Source of the DNA: Isoptericola halotolerans
Lineage (GTDB): Bacteria > Actinomycetota > Actinomycetes > Actinomycetales > Cellulomonadaceae
Reading direction: 5' to 3'
DNA length: 64,000 nucleotides
Assembly (NCBI RefSeq): GCF_013149785.1
Contig: NZ_JABEZU010000001.1
Coordinates: 1,426,001-1,490,000, forward strand
Translations under genes and position numbers: made by a program
The notes under the pieces: generated by a model
Told to the model about the DNA's origin: nothing
The model's input: only the letters and a program-made list of their open reading frames with translations
Database searches by the model: none
Part shown: positions 1 to 8,215 of the stretch, in pieces
Position numbering within the stretch: the first letter of the stretch is position 1
Layout of the letters: each line of letters opens with the position of its first letter

Positions 1-470
1 GACGTGCCCGGGCCGCAGAGCTGCTCGGGCTCGTCGGTCTCGCCGACTTCGCCGACCACCGCCCGGACCAGCTCTCGGGCGGGATGCAGCAGCGGGTCGC
101 GATCGCCCGGGCGCTCGCCGAGAGCCCCAGCCTGCTGCTCATGGACGAGCCGTTCGGCGCGCTCGACGAGATGACCCGTGAGCACGTCCAGACGGAGCTG
201 CTGAGGCTGCGGGCGGAGTCCGGTGCCGCCGTCGTCTTCGTCACCCACTCCATCCCCGAGGCCGTGTACCTCTCGGACCGGGTCGTCGTGATGTCCGCCC
301 GGCCGGGCCGGGTCCGCGAGATCGTGCCGGTCGCGCTCGGCAGCGCCGGTGACCGGACCGAGGAGCTGCGCGAGGACGACCAGTTCTTCGACCGGGTGCG
401 GGCCGTGCGCGAGGCGCTCCACGGCACGGACCCCGCCGACGGCACCGCGCGCGGGGTGGACCAGCGGTGA
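1..470 (+). CDS. ABC transporter ATP-binding protein (5' truncated by window edge)
   Basis: The reading frame is open from base 3 and the start lies outside the window. The visible 155 residues are the second half of an ABC ATPase. They show the signature LSGGMQQR, Walker B LLLMDEPFGALD and the switch histidine in VTHS. This form is typical of the SsuB/TauB/ThiZ (nitrate/taurine/HMP-type) subfamily, which energises import through a separate permease. The stop overlaps the permease start by 4 nt (GTGA), so the two are translationally coupled. The substrate cannot be read from the ATPase; the neighbouring NMT1-type lipoprotein is the better guide. Confidence 0.93.
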   Translation, partial: RARAAELLGLVGLADFADHRPDQLSGGMQQRVAIARALAESPSLLLMDEPFGALDEMTREHVQTELLRLRAESGAAVVFVTHSIPEAVYLSDRVVVMSARPGRVREIVPVALGSAGDRTEELREDDQFFDRVRAVREALHGTDPADGTARGVDQR

Positions 471-1243
471 GGGCGGCCGGCCGGTGGCGTGAGGTTCTCG
501 CGCCCGTCCTGCTCGGTGTCGTGGCGCTGCTGGCGTGGCAGGCGACCGTGATCGGCCTGGAGCTCCGGCCGTTCGTCGTGCCGAGCCCCACCGCGATCGG
601 CGAGCAGCTCGTGGACCACGCCGCGGTGATCGCGGCGGCGAGCTGGTCGACGGCTCGCAACGCCTTCTGGGGACTGGTGATCGGTGTGGCCGTGGCGCTG
701 CTGGCCGCCGCGGTGTCCGCCGCCGTGCGGGTGGTGGACGAGATGACCGCGCCGCTCGTCGCCGCGGCCGCCGTCGTGCCGATCGTGGCGCTGGCCCCGG
801 TGCTGTACACGATGTTCGGCGCGAACGCGCAGACCGCACGGGTCGTCGTGGCCGCGATCGTGTCGTTCGTCCCGGTCTACGTCAACACGCTGCGGGGCCT
901 GCGGACGGTCACGCCGGTCCACCGTGACCTCATGCGGGTCTACGCGGCGACCCGCCGCCAGGCGACACGGGTGGTCACCCTCCCCGGAGCGCTGCCGTTC
1001 TTCTTCTCCGGGCTGCGGGTCGCGGCGTCCGTGGCCGTCATCTCCGCCCTGGTCGCCGAGTACTTCGGCGGTCCGGTGGACGGGCTCGGCAAGGCGATCA
1101 CCTCTGCCGTGTCGTCGAGCAACTACCCGCTCGCCTGGGCCTACGTCGTCGGGGCCGTCGTCATCGGCCTCGTCTTCTTCTGCGCCACGCTCGCCCTCGA
1201 GCGCGGTGTGCTCCACCGCGGGAACCTCCGCCAGCGACCCTGA
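467..1243 (+). CDS. ABC transporter permease (SsuC/TauC/ThiX-like)
   Basis: A 258-residue integral membrane protein with about six hydrophobic segments, starting at about residues 10, 60, 85, 120, 180 and 220. It has the BPD_transp_1-type cytoplasmic loop: the stretch beginning MRVYAATRRQATRVVTLPGALPF is the EAA-like loop that contacts the ATPase. The GTG start at 467 overlaps the ATPase stop. The lipoprotein gene follows after 22 nt. By family it forms a homodimeric channel importing a small organic nutrient. The substrate is unknown. Confidence 0.93.
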   Translation: MRAAGRWREVLAPVLLGVVALLAWQATVIGLELRPFVVPSPTAIGEQLVDHAAVIAAASWSTARNAFWGLVIGVAVALLAAAVSAAVRVVDEMTAPLVAAAAVVPIVALAPVLYTMFGANAQTARVVVAAIVSFVPVYVNTLRGLRTVTPVHRDLMRVYAATRRQATRVVTLPGALPFFFSGLRVAASVAVISALVAEYFGGPVDGLGKAITSAVSSSNYPLAWAYVVGAVVIGLVFFCATLALERGVLHRGNLRQRP

Positions 1244-1265
1244 ACGACCACGAGAGGAACGGAAC

Positions 1266-2414
1266 ATGAAGCACACAGCGCGCACCACCCTCGGGATCGG
1301 TGCGATGGCGACCACCGCCGCGCTCGCCCTGTCGGCCTGTGCCGGCGAGGCCGAGTCGGCCGACGTCGGCTCGGGCGACGGGCTGACGCCCGTCACCCTG
1401 CAGCTGCAGTGGGTGGCGCAGGCGCAGTTCGCCGGCTACTACGCGGCGCTCGACCAGGGCTACTACGAGGACGAAGGACTCGACGTCACGATCGTCGAGG
1501 CCGGCACCGACACCGTCCCGATCGACGTCCTCGCCGCCGGCGACGCCGACTACGCGATCTCCTGGGTGCCCAAGGTGCTCGGCTCCATCGAGCAGGGCAC
1601 CGAGGTGACGAACGTCGCCCAGGTGTTCGAGCGCTCCGGGACGCTGCAGATCGCGTTCGCGGACTCGGGCATCTCGGGACCGGAGGACCTCGCGGGCAAG
1701 AACGTCGGCTCCTGGGGCTACGGGAACGAGTGGGAGCTGTTCGCCGGGATGCAGGAGGCGGGCCTGGACACCTCGAGCGACATCTCCCTGGTGCAGCAGG
1801 CCTTCGACATGAACGGGTTCCTCGCCGGAGACATCGATGCGGCGCAGGCGATGACGTACAACGAGTACGCGCAGGTGCTGGAGACCGTGAACCCCGACAC
1901 CGGGGAGCTCTACCAGCCGGAGGACCTGACCGTCATCGACTGGAACGACGTCGGCACCGCCATGCTGCAGGACGCCATCTGGGCCGACACCGCGCGGCTG
2001 GCCGAGGACGACGCCTACGCCGAGACCACCGTGAAGTTCATCAAGGCCTCGCTCCAGGGATGGGCCTACGCCCGCGACGACGCCGAGGCGGCAGCCGGCA
2101 TCGTCACCGCCGCCGGCTCCACGCTCGGCCAGAGCCACCAGCTCTGGCAGACCAACGAGGTCAACAAGCTCATCTGGCCCTCGACCTCGGGCGTCGGCAC
2201 GATCAACGCCGACCAGTGGGAGCAGACGGTCGACATCGCGATGGGTACGCAGAACGAGACCGGCGCCAGCATCATCACCTCCGAGCCGCCGGAGACGGCC
2301 TACTCCAACGACTACGTCGAGCAGGCGCTCGCCGAGCTCACCGAGGACGGCATCGACGTCCTGGGCGAGGACTTCGCACCGATCGACGTCACCCTCCTCG
2401 AGGGCGGCGAGTAG
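1266..2414 (+). CDS. NMT1/THI5-like substrate-binding lipoprotein of ABC importer
   Basis: A 382-residue secreted lipoprotein. The signal peptide ends in lipobox LSAC (residues 22-25), so Cys25 is the likely lipidated residue. The mature part begins with the family pattern VTLQLQWVAQAQFAGYYAA and GYYEDEGLDVTI, typical of the NMT1/THI5-like binding proteins that feed thiamine-precursor (ThiY), riboflavin or related transporters. The ATG at 1266 follows a purine-rich GAGAGGAAC. No thiamine genes or riboswitch lie nearby, and an aminotransferase and a dehydrogenase follow. The ligand may therefore be an amine- or amino-group-bearing compound; this is inference. Confidence 0.92.
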   Translation: MKHTARTTLGIGAMATTAALALSACAGEAESADVGSGDGLTPVTLQLQWVAQAQFAGYYAALDQGYYEDEGLDVTIVEAGTDTVPIDVLAAGDADYAISWVPKVLGSIEQGTEVTNVAQVFERSGTLQIAFADSGISGPEDLAGKNVGSWGYGNEWELFAGMQEAGLDTSSDISLVQQAFDMNGFLAGDIDAAQAMTYNEYAQVLETVNPDTGELYQPEDLTVIDWNDVGTAMLQDAIWADTARLAEDDAYAETTVKFIKASLQGWAYARDDAEAAAGIVTAAGSTLGQSHQLWQTNEVNKLIWPSTSGVGTINADQWEQTVDIAMGTQNETGASIITSEPPETAYSNDYVEQALAELTEDGIDVLGEDFAPIDVTLLEGGE

Positions 2415-2510
2415 CACCCCGGGCACCGGGCGTGGCGCCGCACCCCCTCGGTGGCGCCACGCCCGGCCCCTCGTCCGCCCACCCCCGTCGGTCCCACGGA
2501 AGGAACCCCA

Positions 2511-3836
2511 GTGGACACCGCCCCCCTCACCGGCGCCGACCTCGACGCCGCGGTCCTTGCAGCCGATCACCGCCACGTGCTGCACTCCTGGTCCGCCCAG
2601 GCGCACCTGCCGTCCTTCGTCGTCGCCGGTGGTGCGGGCTGCCGGGTCTGGGACCATGCCGGGACCACCTGGCTGGACTTCTCCAGCCAGCTCGTCAACA
2701 CCAACATCGGCCATCAGCACCCCGCCGTCGTCGCGGCGATCAAGGAGCAGGCGGACCTGCTGACGACCGTCTCGCCGGCCACCGCCAACGCCACCCGCGC
2801 CGAGGCCGCCGAGCGCATCCTGGCACTCGCGCCCGCCGCGTTCCGCAAGGTCTTCTTCACCAACGGCGGCGCCGACGCCAACGAGAACGCCGTCCGCATG
2901 GCCCGGTTGCACACCGGGCGCGACAAGGCGGTCTCCGCCTACCGCTCCTACCACGGCAACACGGGCGCCGCCGTCGTCGCCACGGGAGACTGGCGGCGCG
3001 TGCCGAACGAGTACGCGCGGGGTCACGTCCACGCGTTCGGGCCGTACCTGTACCGGTCCGACTTCTGGGCCGACTCGCCGGCGCAGGAGTGCGAGCGCGC
3101 CCTGCAGCACCTCGAGCGCGTCGTCGTCGCCGAGGGGGCCGCCTCGGTCGCGGCGATCCTGCTGGAGACGATCCCCGGCACCGCCGGCGTGCTCGTCCCG
3201 CCGCCCGGCTACCTCGCCGGCGTCCGCGAGATCTGCGACCGGTACGGCATCGTGCTCGTCCTCGACGAGGTGATGGCCGGGTTCGGCCGGACGGGCTCGT
3301 GGTTCGCCTTCTTGCAGCACGACGTCGTCCCGGACCTGGTGACCTTCGCCAAGGGGGTCAACTCCGGCTACGTGCCGGCCGGCGGCGTGCTCGTCAGCGC
3401 CGAGATCGCCGCCACCTTCGACGAGCAGGTGTTCCCCGGCGGGCTCACCTACTCCGGCCACCCGCTGGCGATGGCCGCGATCGTCGCGACGCTCGACGCG
3501 ATGCAGTCCGACGGCGTGGTCGAGAACGCGGCCCGCATCGGCCGCGACGTGCTCGGTCCAGGCCTCGCCGAGATCGCGGCCGGGTGCCCGCTCGTGGGCG
3601 AGGTGCGGGGGACCGGCGTCTTCTGGGCCCTCGAGCTCGTGGCCGACCAGGACTCACGCGCCCCCCTGCCCCCCACCGTGATGGCCCGGATCAAGGGGTT
3701 GTGCCTGGAGCGCGGCCTGCTGCCGTTCGTGGCCGAGAACCGCGTGCACGTCGTGCCGCCGTGCATCATCGGCGAGGATGAGGCCCGCGAGGGCCTCGGG
3801 ATCCTCGCGGGCGTCCTGCGCGACGTCACGACCTGA
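2511..3836 (+). CDS. Class-III (omega) aminotransferase, PLP-dependent
   Basis: 441 residues, the usual length of the class-III fold-type I aminotransferases. Visible landmarks are the phosphate-binding/substrate region NGGADANENAVRMAR, the cofactor-ring aspartate in VLVLDEVMAGFGRTG and the Schiff-base lysine in TFAKGVNSGY. GTG at 2511 is chosen because GGAAGGA lies just upstream; upstream extension would be low-complexity proline-rich sequence. It sits about 100 nt behind the ABC lipoprotein gene and 54 nt before an SDR. Such enzymes move an amino group from an amine or amino acid to pyruvate or 2-oxoglutarate. The substrate is not determinable here. Confidence 0.92.
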   Translation: MDTAPLTGADLDAAVLAADHRHVLHSWSAQAHLPSFVVAGGAGCRVWDHAGTTWLDFSSQLVNTNIGHQHPAVVAAIKEQADLLTTVSPATANATRAEAAERILALAPAAFRKVFFTNGGADANENAVRMARLHTGRDKAVSAYRSYHGNTGAAVVATGDWRRVPNEYARGHVHAFGPYLYRSDFWADSPAQECERALQHLERVVVAEGAASVAAILLETIPGTAGVLVPPPGYLAGVREICDRYGIVLVLDEVMAGFGRTGSWFAFLQHDVVPDLVTFAKGVNSGYVPAGGVLVSAEIAATFDEQVFPGGLTYSGHPLAMAAIVATLDAMQSDGVVENAARIGRDVLGPGLAEIAAGCPLVGEVRGTGVFWALELVADQDSRAPLPPTVMARIKGLCLERGLLPFVAENRVHVVPPCIIGEDEAREGLGILAGVLRDVTT

Positions 3837-3890
3837 GCCGCCGTCCTGGCCCGCCACCATCGGCCACCATCGCACCACCGAGGAGATCCG

Positions 3891-4682
3891 ATGAGCACCA
3901 CCCCCGCGCCCGCACGCCGCATCCTGGTCACCGGCGCCTCGTCCGGCATCGGCGCCACCACCGTCCGTCGTCTGCGCGCCGAGGGGTTCGACGTCGTCGC
4001 CGCGGCACGGCGTGCCGACCGGCTCGAGGCGCTCGCGGCCGAGACCGGCGCCGAGGCCTACCCGCTGGACGTCACCGACGACGACGCCGTCGACTCCCTG
4101 GTCGCCCACCTGAGCGAGACCGGCGGGCTCGACGGCGTGGTGAACAACGCCGGGGGCGCGTTCGGCCTCGACCGGGTCGAGGACGCCGACGTCGACCAGT
4201 GGCGGCACATGTACGAGCTGAACGTCCTCGGCACCCTGCGCGTCACGAAGGCCGTGCTGCCGTTGCTGCGGGCGGCGGCCGAGCGTCGCGGAGGCGCGGA
4301 GGGGGGCGGCGCCGACGTCGTCGTCGTCACCTCGACTGCCGCGCACGGTGCCTACGAGGGCGGTGCCGGGTACACCGCGGCCAAGCACGGCGAGCGGATG
4401 CTGTCCACGACCCTGCGTTGGGAGCTCGCCGGCGAGCCGGTCCGGGTCGTCGAGATCGCCCCGGGCGCGGTCGCCACCGAGGAGTTCTCGCTGGTGCGGT
4501 TCGACGGCGACGCCGAGAAGGCCGCGGCCGTCTACGAGGGCTACCAGCCGCTGCAGGCCGACGACGTCGCCGACGCCATCGCGTACGCCCTGACCCGGCC
4601 GCCGCACGTCAACCTGGACCTCATGGTGATCCGGCCCCGGGCGCAGGTGCACAACACGAAGATCGCCCGCACGGGCGTCTGA
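3891..4682 (+). CDS. Short-chain dehydrogenase/reductase (YdfG-like)
   Basis: A 263-residue classical SDR. It carries the dinucleotide-binding motif TGASSGIG (about residues 14-21), NNAG (about 86-89), and the catalytic Ser and YTAAK. The C-terminal pattern MVIRPRAQ...KIAR resembles the NADP-dependent 3-hydroxy acid / serine 3-dehydrogenase (YdfG) branch. It follows the aminotransferase with a purine-rich GAGGAGATCCG before the ATG. A reasonable model is that it reduces or oxidises the oxo product of the preceding transamination. The reaction itself is inferred from context, not from diagnostic residues. Confidence 0.9.
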   Translation: MSTTPAPARRILVTGASSGIGATTVRRLRAEGFDVVAAARRADRLEALAAETGAEAYPLDVTDDDAVDSLVAHLSETGGLDGVVNNAGGAFGLDRVEDADVDQWRHMYELNVLGTLRVTKAVLPLLRAAAERRGGAEGGGADVVVVTSTAAHGAYEGGAGYTAAKHGERMLSTTLRWELAGEPVRVVEIAPGAVATEEFSLVRFDGDAEKAAAVYEGYQPLQADDVADAIAYALTRPPHVNLDLMVIRPRAQVHNTKIARTGV

Positions 4683-4692
4683 CGTCGCGGTG

Positions 4693-6048
4693 TCATGCCG
4701 CTCCGGACCGAGACGTTCGGTGCGGTGCGCGGCCGGCAAAGGCGATGACCGGCAGCACGAGCAGCGCGAGCAGGCCCCCGCCGAGGGAGAGGGCCGCGAA
4801 GCTGGACCCGGCGACGACGAACCCGGACCCGAGCCCGCCCGCCGCTCCGGCGAGCGCCACGGCCAGGTCCACCGACCCCTGCGTGCGAGCCCGGGTCGCC
4901 AGGGGCACCGACGTGGTGAGCAGGGCGGTGCCCGAGACCAGCCCGAGGCTCCAGCCGAGCCCGAGCAGGCCCAGGCCGACGGCCAGGCCGGCCACCGACG
5001 ACGGCGGGACGAACGCCGAGACCAGCCCTGCGGCCAGGAGCGTGGCCGCGGCCGCGACGGCCACGCGGATCGGTCCGAAGCGGTCGGTCAGCCACCCCGA
5101 CAGGGGCGAGGGCAGGTACATCATCCCGACGTGCACGGCGATCACGAACCCCGCGGTGGCCACGGCGTGCCCGTGGTGCTGCATGTGGATGGGCGTCATC
5201 GTCATGATGGCGACCATGACGCCCTGGGTGAGCACCATGATCGTCCCGGCGAGCAGCACGGTGCGGCGCACCTGGCGGTCGGTGGGCTCGACCGGCGTGG
5301 ACGCTGGCGCGACCGTCGCCGTCGAGCCGGGCTCCGACGGGGCGACGGGGTGGGGTGCGGGTCGCGCCGCGACGGCGGCGCGCTGGGCCCGCTCGCGGGC
5401 GAGCAGCAGCGGGTCCGGTCGCAGCAGCACCCACAGCACGACGCCTGCCGCGGCGTAGGCGACGCCGCCGAGGAGGAACGGCCCGGCGAGCGGCGGGATG
5501 CCCCAGCCGGCTGCGAGGTCGCCCATCACGCCGACGAGGTTGGGGCCGGCGACGGCGCCCACCGTGGTCGCGACCAGCACCGTGGAGACGGCTCGTCCGC
5601 GTCGTTCGGGCGCCGCGAGGTCGGCGCCCGCGTACCGGGCCTGCAGGTTCGTCGCGGTGCCTGCCCCGTAGACGGCGAAGGAGATGAAGAGCAGCACGAC
5701 GTCGTCGAGCACGGCTGCGACGACGACGCCCGCCGCGCCGACAGCCCCCGTGAGGTAGCCGAAGGTCAGGCCGGTGCGGCGGCCCCACCGCTGGGAGAAG
5801 CGGCCGACCAGGAGCGCGGCCGCCGCAGACCCTGCGGTGAACAGCGCGGCGGGCAGCCCGGCGAAGCTGGTCGCCCCGAGCATGTCGGCAGCCAGCAGGG
5901 CGCCGACGGTGATCCCGGCGGCGAGCCCGGCACCAGAGAGGACCTGCGCGAGGACGAGGACGAGGACCGTCCGGCGTTGCTGGGCGTCGGGCACCGTCGT
6001 GGGCGGCGCGGCGTCGTCGACCGCGGTGGGGTCGGGGCGTGCGCCCAT
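4693..6048 (-). CDS. MFS transporter (12-TM exporter)
   Basis: A 451-residue MFS protein in two six-helix halves joined by a long Ala/Pro-rich cytoplasmic loop (about residues 215-255). The loop-2 motif after the second helix is visible as GRFSQRWGRRTG, and a second degenerate copy as GWLTDRFGPIR in the C-terminal half. The ATG at 6048 has TGGAGA upstream; extension upstream gives Arg-rich non-membrane sequence. It is divergent from an ArsR-rhodanese regulator across 147 bp, a common arrangement for a regulator controlling its neighbour. The cargo is unknown. Confidence 0.9.
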   Translation of the reverse strand: MGARPDPTAVDDAAPPTTVPDAQQRRTVLVLVLAQVLSGAGLAAGITVGALLAADMLGATSFAGLPAALFTAGSAAAALLVGRFSQRWGRRTGLTFGYLTGAVGAAGVVVAAVLDDVVLLFISFAVYGAGTATNLQARYAGADLAAPERRGRAVSTVLVATTVGAVAGPNLVGVMGDLAAGWGIPPLAGPFLLGGVAYAAAGVVLWVLLRPDPLLLARERAQRAAVAARPAPHPVAPSEPGSTATVAPASTPVEPTDRQVRRTVLLAGTIMVLTQGVMVAIMTMTPIHMQHHGHAVATAGFVIAVHVGMMYLPSPLSGWLTDRFGPIRVAVAAAATLLAAGLVSAFVPPSSVAGLAVGLGLLGLGWSLGLVSGTALLTTSVPLATRARTQGSVDLAVALAGAAGGLGSGFVVAGSSFAALSLGGGLLALLVLPVIAFAGRAPHRTSRSGAA

Positions 6049-6195
6049 TTCATTCTCCAAAGATCCATGGAATAGTGGATTCAACGGTAGGCGACGAACG
6101 GGGCGCCTGTCCACGACGAACCGACGGGCGACGGGAACTCGACGGTTCCTGGCAGGCACGCGCGCGTCCGGTGCGGCAGAGCGAGGGAGACGACG
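6049..6195. promoter_or_regulatory. Divergent intergenic control region between MFS gene and arsR-type regulator
   Basis: 147 bp separate two divergent start codons, so both promoters must lie here. The AT-richer stretch TAGTGGATTCAACGGTAGGCG (about 6073-6093) is the most promoter-like part. No perfect ArsR-type palindrome is evident by eye. The control role is inferred from gene arrangement. Confidence 0.4.
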
Positions 6196-6855
6196 ATGGG
6201 TCGGCGCGAGGAGAAGGAGCTGCTGTTCGACCAGTTCGCGCACGTGGCGCGGGCGCTCGGCAACGCCAAGCGCCTCGAGCTCGTCGACCTGCTCGCCCAG
6301 GGCGAGCGCTCCGTCGAGGCGCTCGCGGCGACGTCGGGCATGAACCTCACGACCGTCTCGGCCAATCTGCAGGCGCTCCGTCGGGCGAACCTCGTCGCGA
6401 CCCGACGAGAGGGGACCCGCGTCTACTACCGGCTCGCCGGCCCCGACGTCGCCGGGCTGTACCTGCAGCTGCAGCGCGCTGCCGAGGCCAGGTCACCTGG
6501 TCTGTCGCCGGCTGCCGAGGCCTTCCTCGGGCCGGACGACACCGAGGAGATCGGCCGCGACGAGCTGCTCCGTCGTCTCGACGAGGGCAGCGTCACCCTG
6601 CTGGACGTGCGCCCGGCCGAGGAGTACGCCGGCGGGCACCTGCCCGGGGCCGTGTCGATCCCGTACGACGAGCTGGCCGAACGCCTCGACGAGCTGCCCA
6701 CCGGGACAGAGGTCGTCGCCTACTGCCGCGGCCCCTACTGCGTCCTGGCCCACGACGCCGTGCGGACGCTGCGTGACCGGGGCCGCGTCGTCCGGCGGCT
6801 GGCCGACGGCGTGCTGGAGTGGGAGGCGGCGCGGCTCCCGGTCGTCAGCTCCTGA
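6196..6855 (+). CDS. ArsR-family regulator fused to a rhodanese domain
   Basis: 219 residues. The N-terminal winged helix (about 10-95) has the ArsR features RALGNAKRLELVDLL and a recognition segment MNLTTVSANLQALRRANLV. The C-terminal rhodanese domain (about 115-215) carries LLDVRPAEEYAGGHLPGA and the active-site loop CRGPYC with the catalytic first cysteine. Such fusions are known as redox or sulfur/persulfide-responsive repressors in actinobacteria. The metal-binding CxC of classical ArsR is absent, which fits thiol rather than metal sensing. Its likely target is the divergent MFS gene. Its 3' end overlaps the convergent hydrolase gene by 121 nt. Confidence 0.92.
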   Translation: MGRREEKELLFDQFAHVARALGNAKRLELVDLLAQGERSVEALAATSGMNLTTVSANLQALRRANLVATRREGTRVYYRLAGPDVAGLYLQLQRAAEARSPGLSPAAEAFLGPDDTEEIGRDELLRRLDEGSVTLLDVRPAEEYAGGHLPGAVSIPYDELAERLDELPTGTEVVAYCRGPYCVLAHDAVRTLRDRGRVVRRLADGVLEWEAARLPVVSS

Positions 6856-7640
6856 CCCAGGAAGTCACGCAGCACGGCGATCCAGTCGTCGCGCGCGTCG
6901 AGGTGGGCGTCGTGGCCCGCACCGGCGAGGTCGACCCGTCGGGTCAAGGGGCGGCGACGGATCAGCTCGTCCTTGGCCTGCGCGGTGAACAGGCCGTCAT
7001 CGGCGAAGATGGCGAGCGTCGGTGTGGTCAGGGCCGCCCACTCGTCCCACCGGGGGACGTGGACCGCTGCGATCACGGCCTCCATGACGTCGGCGTCGAA
7101 CCGCCGGCGCAGCCCCCCGACGGTCCTCTCGAGGTCGGCGATCCAGGCGTCCGCGAGCGGGGACTCTCCGAGGAAGGCTCGTGCCGCCGCCTCGTCGGCG
7201 AAGACGGACGGCCAGGACGCGAAGAACTCACCGATCGCACGCGCCGCGCCGGGATCGTCACCGGCGACGTGCCCCTCGAGCATGACGAGACGGTCGACCA
7301 GGTCGGGGCGGGCGGAGGCGGTGAGGAAGGCCGTGTGCGCTCCCATCGACTGTCCGACGAGGCGCACCGGGCCGGCGTCCAGCTCCTCGATCATCGCGAC
7401 GACGTCGGCGACGAACGCCTCGCGGGAGACGTCGCGGGGCCGCCGGCTGCTGCGTCCGTGACCGCGCTGGTCGACCAGGAGCACGTGGAAGCGGTCGGTG
7501 AGCGCGTCCGCGGTCGGCAGGAGCTCGCGCGAGCTGCCTGCCAGGCCGTGCAGCAGGACCACCGGCGGGCCGTCGCCGCCGCGGTCGGTGACGGCGAGGC
7601 TCACGCCGTCCCGCCGGAGAGTCAGCGCGGGCGTCGTCAT
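6735..7640 (-). CDS. Alpha/beta-fold hydrolase
   Basis: 301 residues. The oxyanion region PVVLLHGLAGSS, the nucleophile elbow VGQSMGAHT (Ser) and the C-terminal GAGHDAH (His) give the catalytic triad of an esterase/lipase-like hydrolase. The fold is complete by about residue 262 (DFLGQE). The last ~38 residues are Ser/Arg/Thr-rich and are encoded antisense to the end of the ArsR-rhodanese gene, so they look like read-out into the neighbour rather than a domain. The substrate is not recognisable. Confidence 0.85.
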   Translation of the reverse strand: MTTPALTLRRDGVSLAVTDRGGDGPPVVLLHGLAGSSRELLPTADALTDRFHVLLVDQRGHGRSSRRPRDVSREAFVADVVAMIEELDAGPVRLVGQSMGAHTAFLTASARPDLVDRLVMLEGHVAGDDPGAARAIGEFFASWPSVFADEAAARAFLGESPLADAWIADLERTVGGLRRRFDADVMEAVIAAVHVPRWDEWAALTTPTLAIFADDGLFTAQAKDELIRRRPLTRRVDLAGAGHDAHLDARDDWIAVLRDFLGQELTTGSRAASHSSTPSASRRTTRPRSRSVRTASWARTQ

Positions 7641-7940
7641 CGGCAGGAGCCCCTTCGAAGTCGTCGGATGTCGGGCAAAGCGTACGGACTACTGGCCTCG
7701 GCGGCGAGGAGGACGGCGGCGACAACCGGTCTGTCCTGGTGAGACGTCCGGCGTCCGCTCGGGATGCTGCGCCTTCAAGCCGTGGACGCCGACCGGTGCC
7801 TCGGTGCCGGTCCCGTCGTGCAGGGCAGTGCCGTCTCGCTGCTGCTCGCGGCCTCAGGGCGCCCGTGCGCCCCGGCGAGCTGCTGGGTGCCGGTGCGGGC
7901 GGCCTGGTCTCCGCCGGCTGACCGGCGGTTTGCACGGGCT
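7641..7940. other. Gene-free stretch upstream of the ileS leader
   Basis: About 300 bp with no convincing coding sequence on either strand. It must contain the promoter for the hydrolase on the reverse strand. I see no repeat, hairpin or RNA gene here beyond ordinary GC-rich sequence. Confidence 0.4.
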
Positions 7941-7943
7941 CGC

Positions 7944-8212
7944 TATCATCGACAGCACAGGCGTCGACCCGGCCATCACCGGTGAGCCTCCGGAAGAACA
8001 GAGCGACTCGTCGCTCCCAGTAGAACCGGACGGGCAGGCCCGTCACAGCCGTCAACGAGTGGTGGACCCCGATCCTCGACGTGAGGGGTCCGCAAGCGGG
8101 GTGGTACCGCGGCACGGTCCGCGCGACGTCCGAGAACCGGGCGGCGGGCGAGCCGACGTCGTCCTCGTGCCGCAGTGCCGTCGTCGTACCCGTCGCTCGT
8201 CCCAGGAGCCCA
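7944..8212 (+). promoter_or_regulatory. Translational T-box leader of ileS (isoleucine specifier ATC) with promoter
   Basis: A -10-like TATCAT lies at 7944-7949. The leader shows the T-box hallmarks: a specifier ATC (Ile) at 7975-7977 inside a pairing region (CCGGCC/GGTGAGCC environment), a GACGGGC/GCCCGTC hairpin near 8031-8046, and the conserved T-box sequence with GGGTGGTACCGCGG at about 8098-8112. The bulge tetranucleotide region would pair with the NCCA end of uncharged tRNA-Ile. GCGGCACG (about 8109) can pair with CGTGCCGC (about 8166), close to the AGGAG ribosome site at 8204-8208. This fits the actinobacterial translational class, in which uncharged tRNA frees the ribosome site. No intrinsic terminator with a T-run is present. 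Confidence 0.85.
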
Positions 8213-8215
8213 CCC

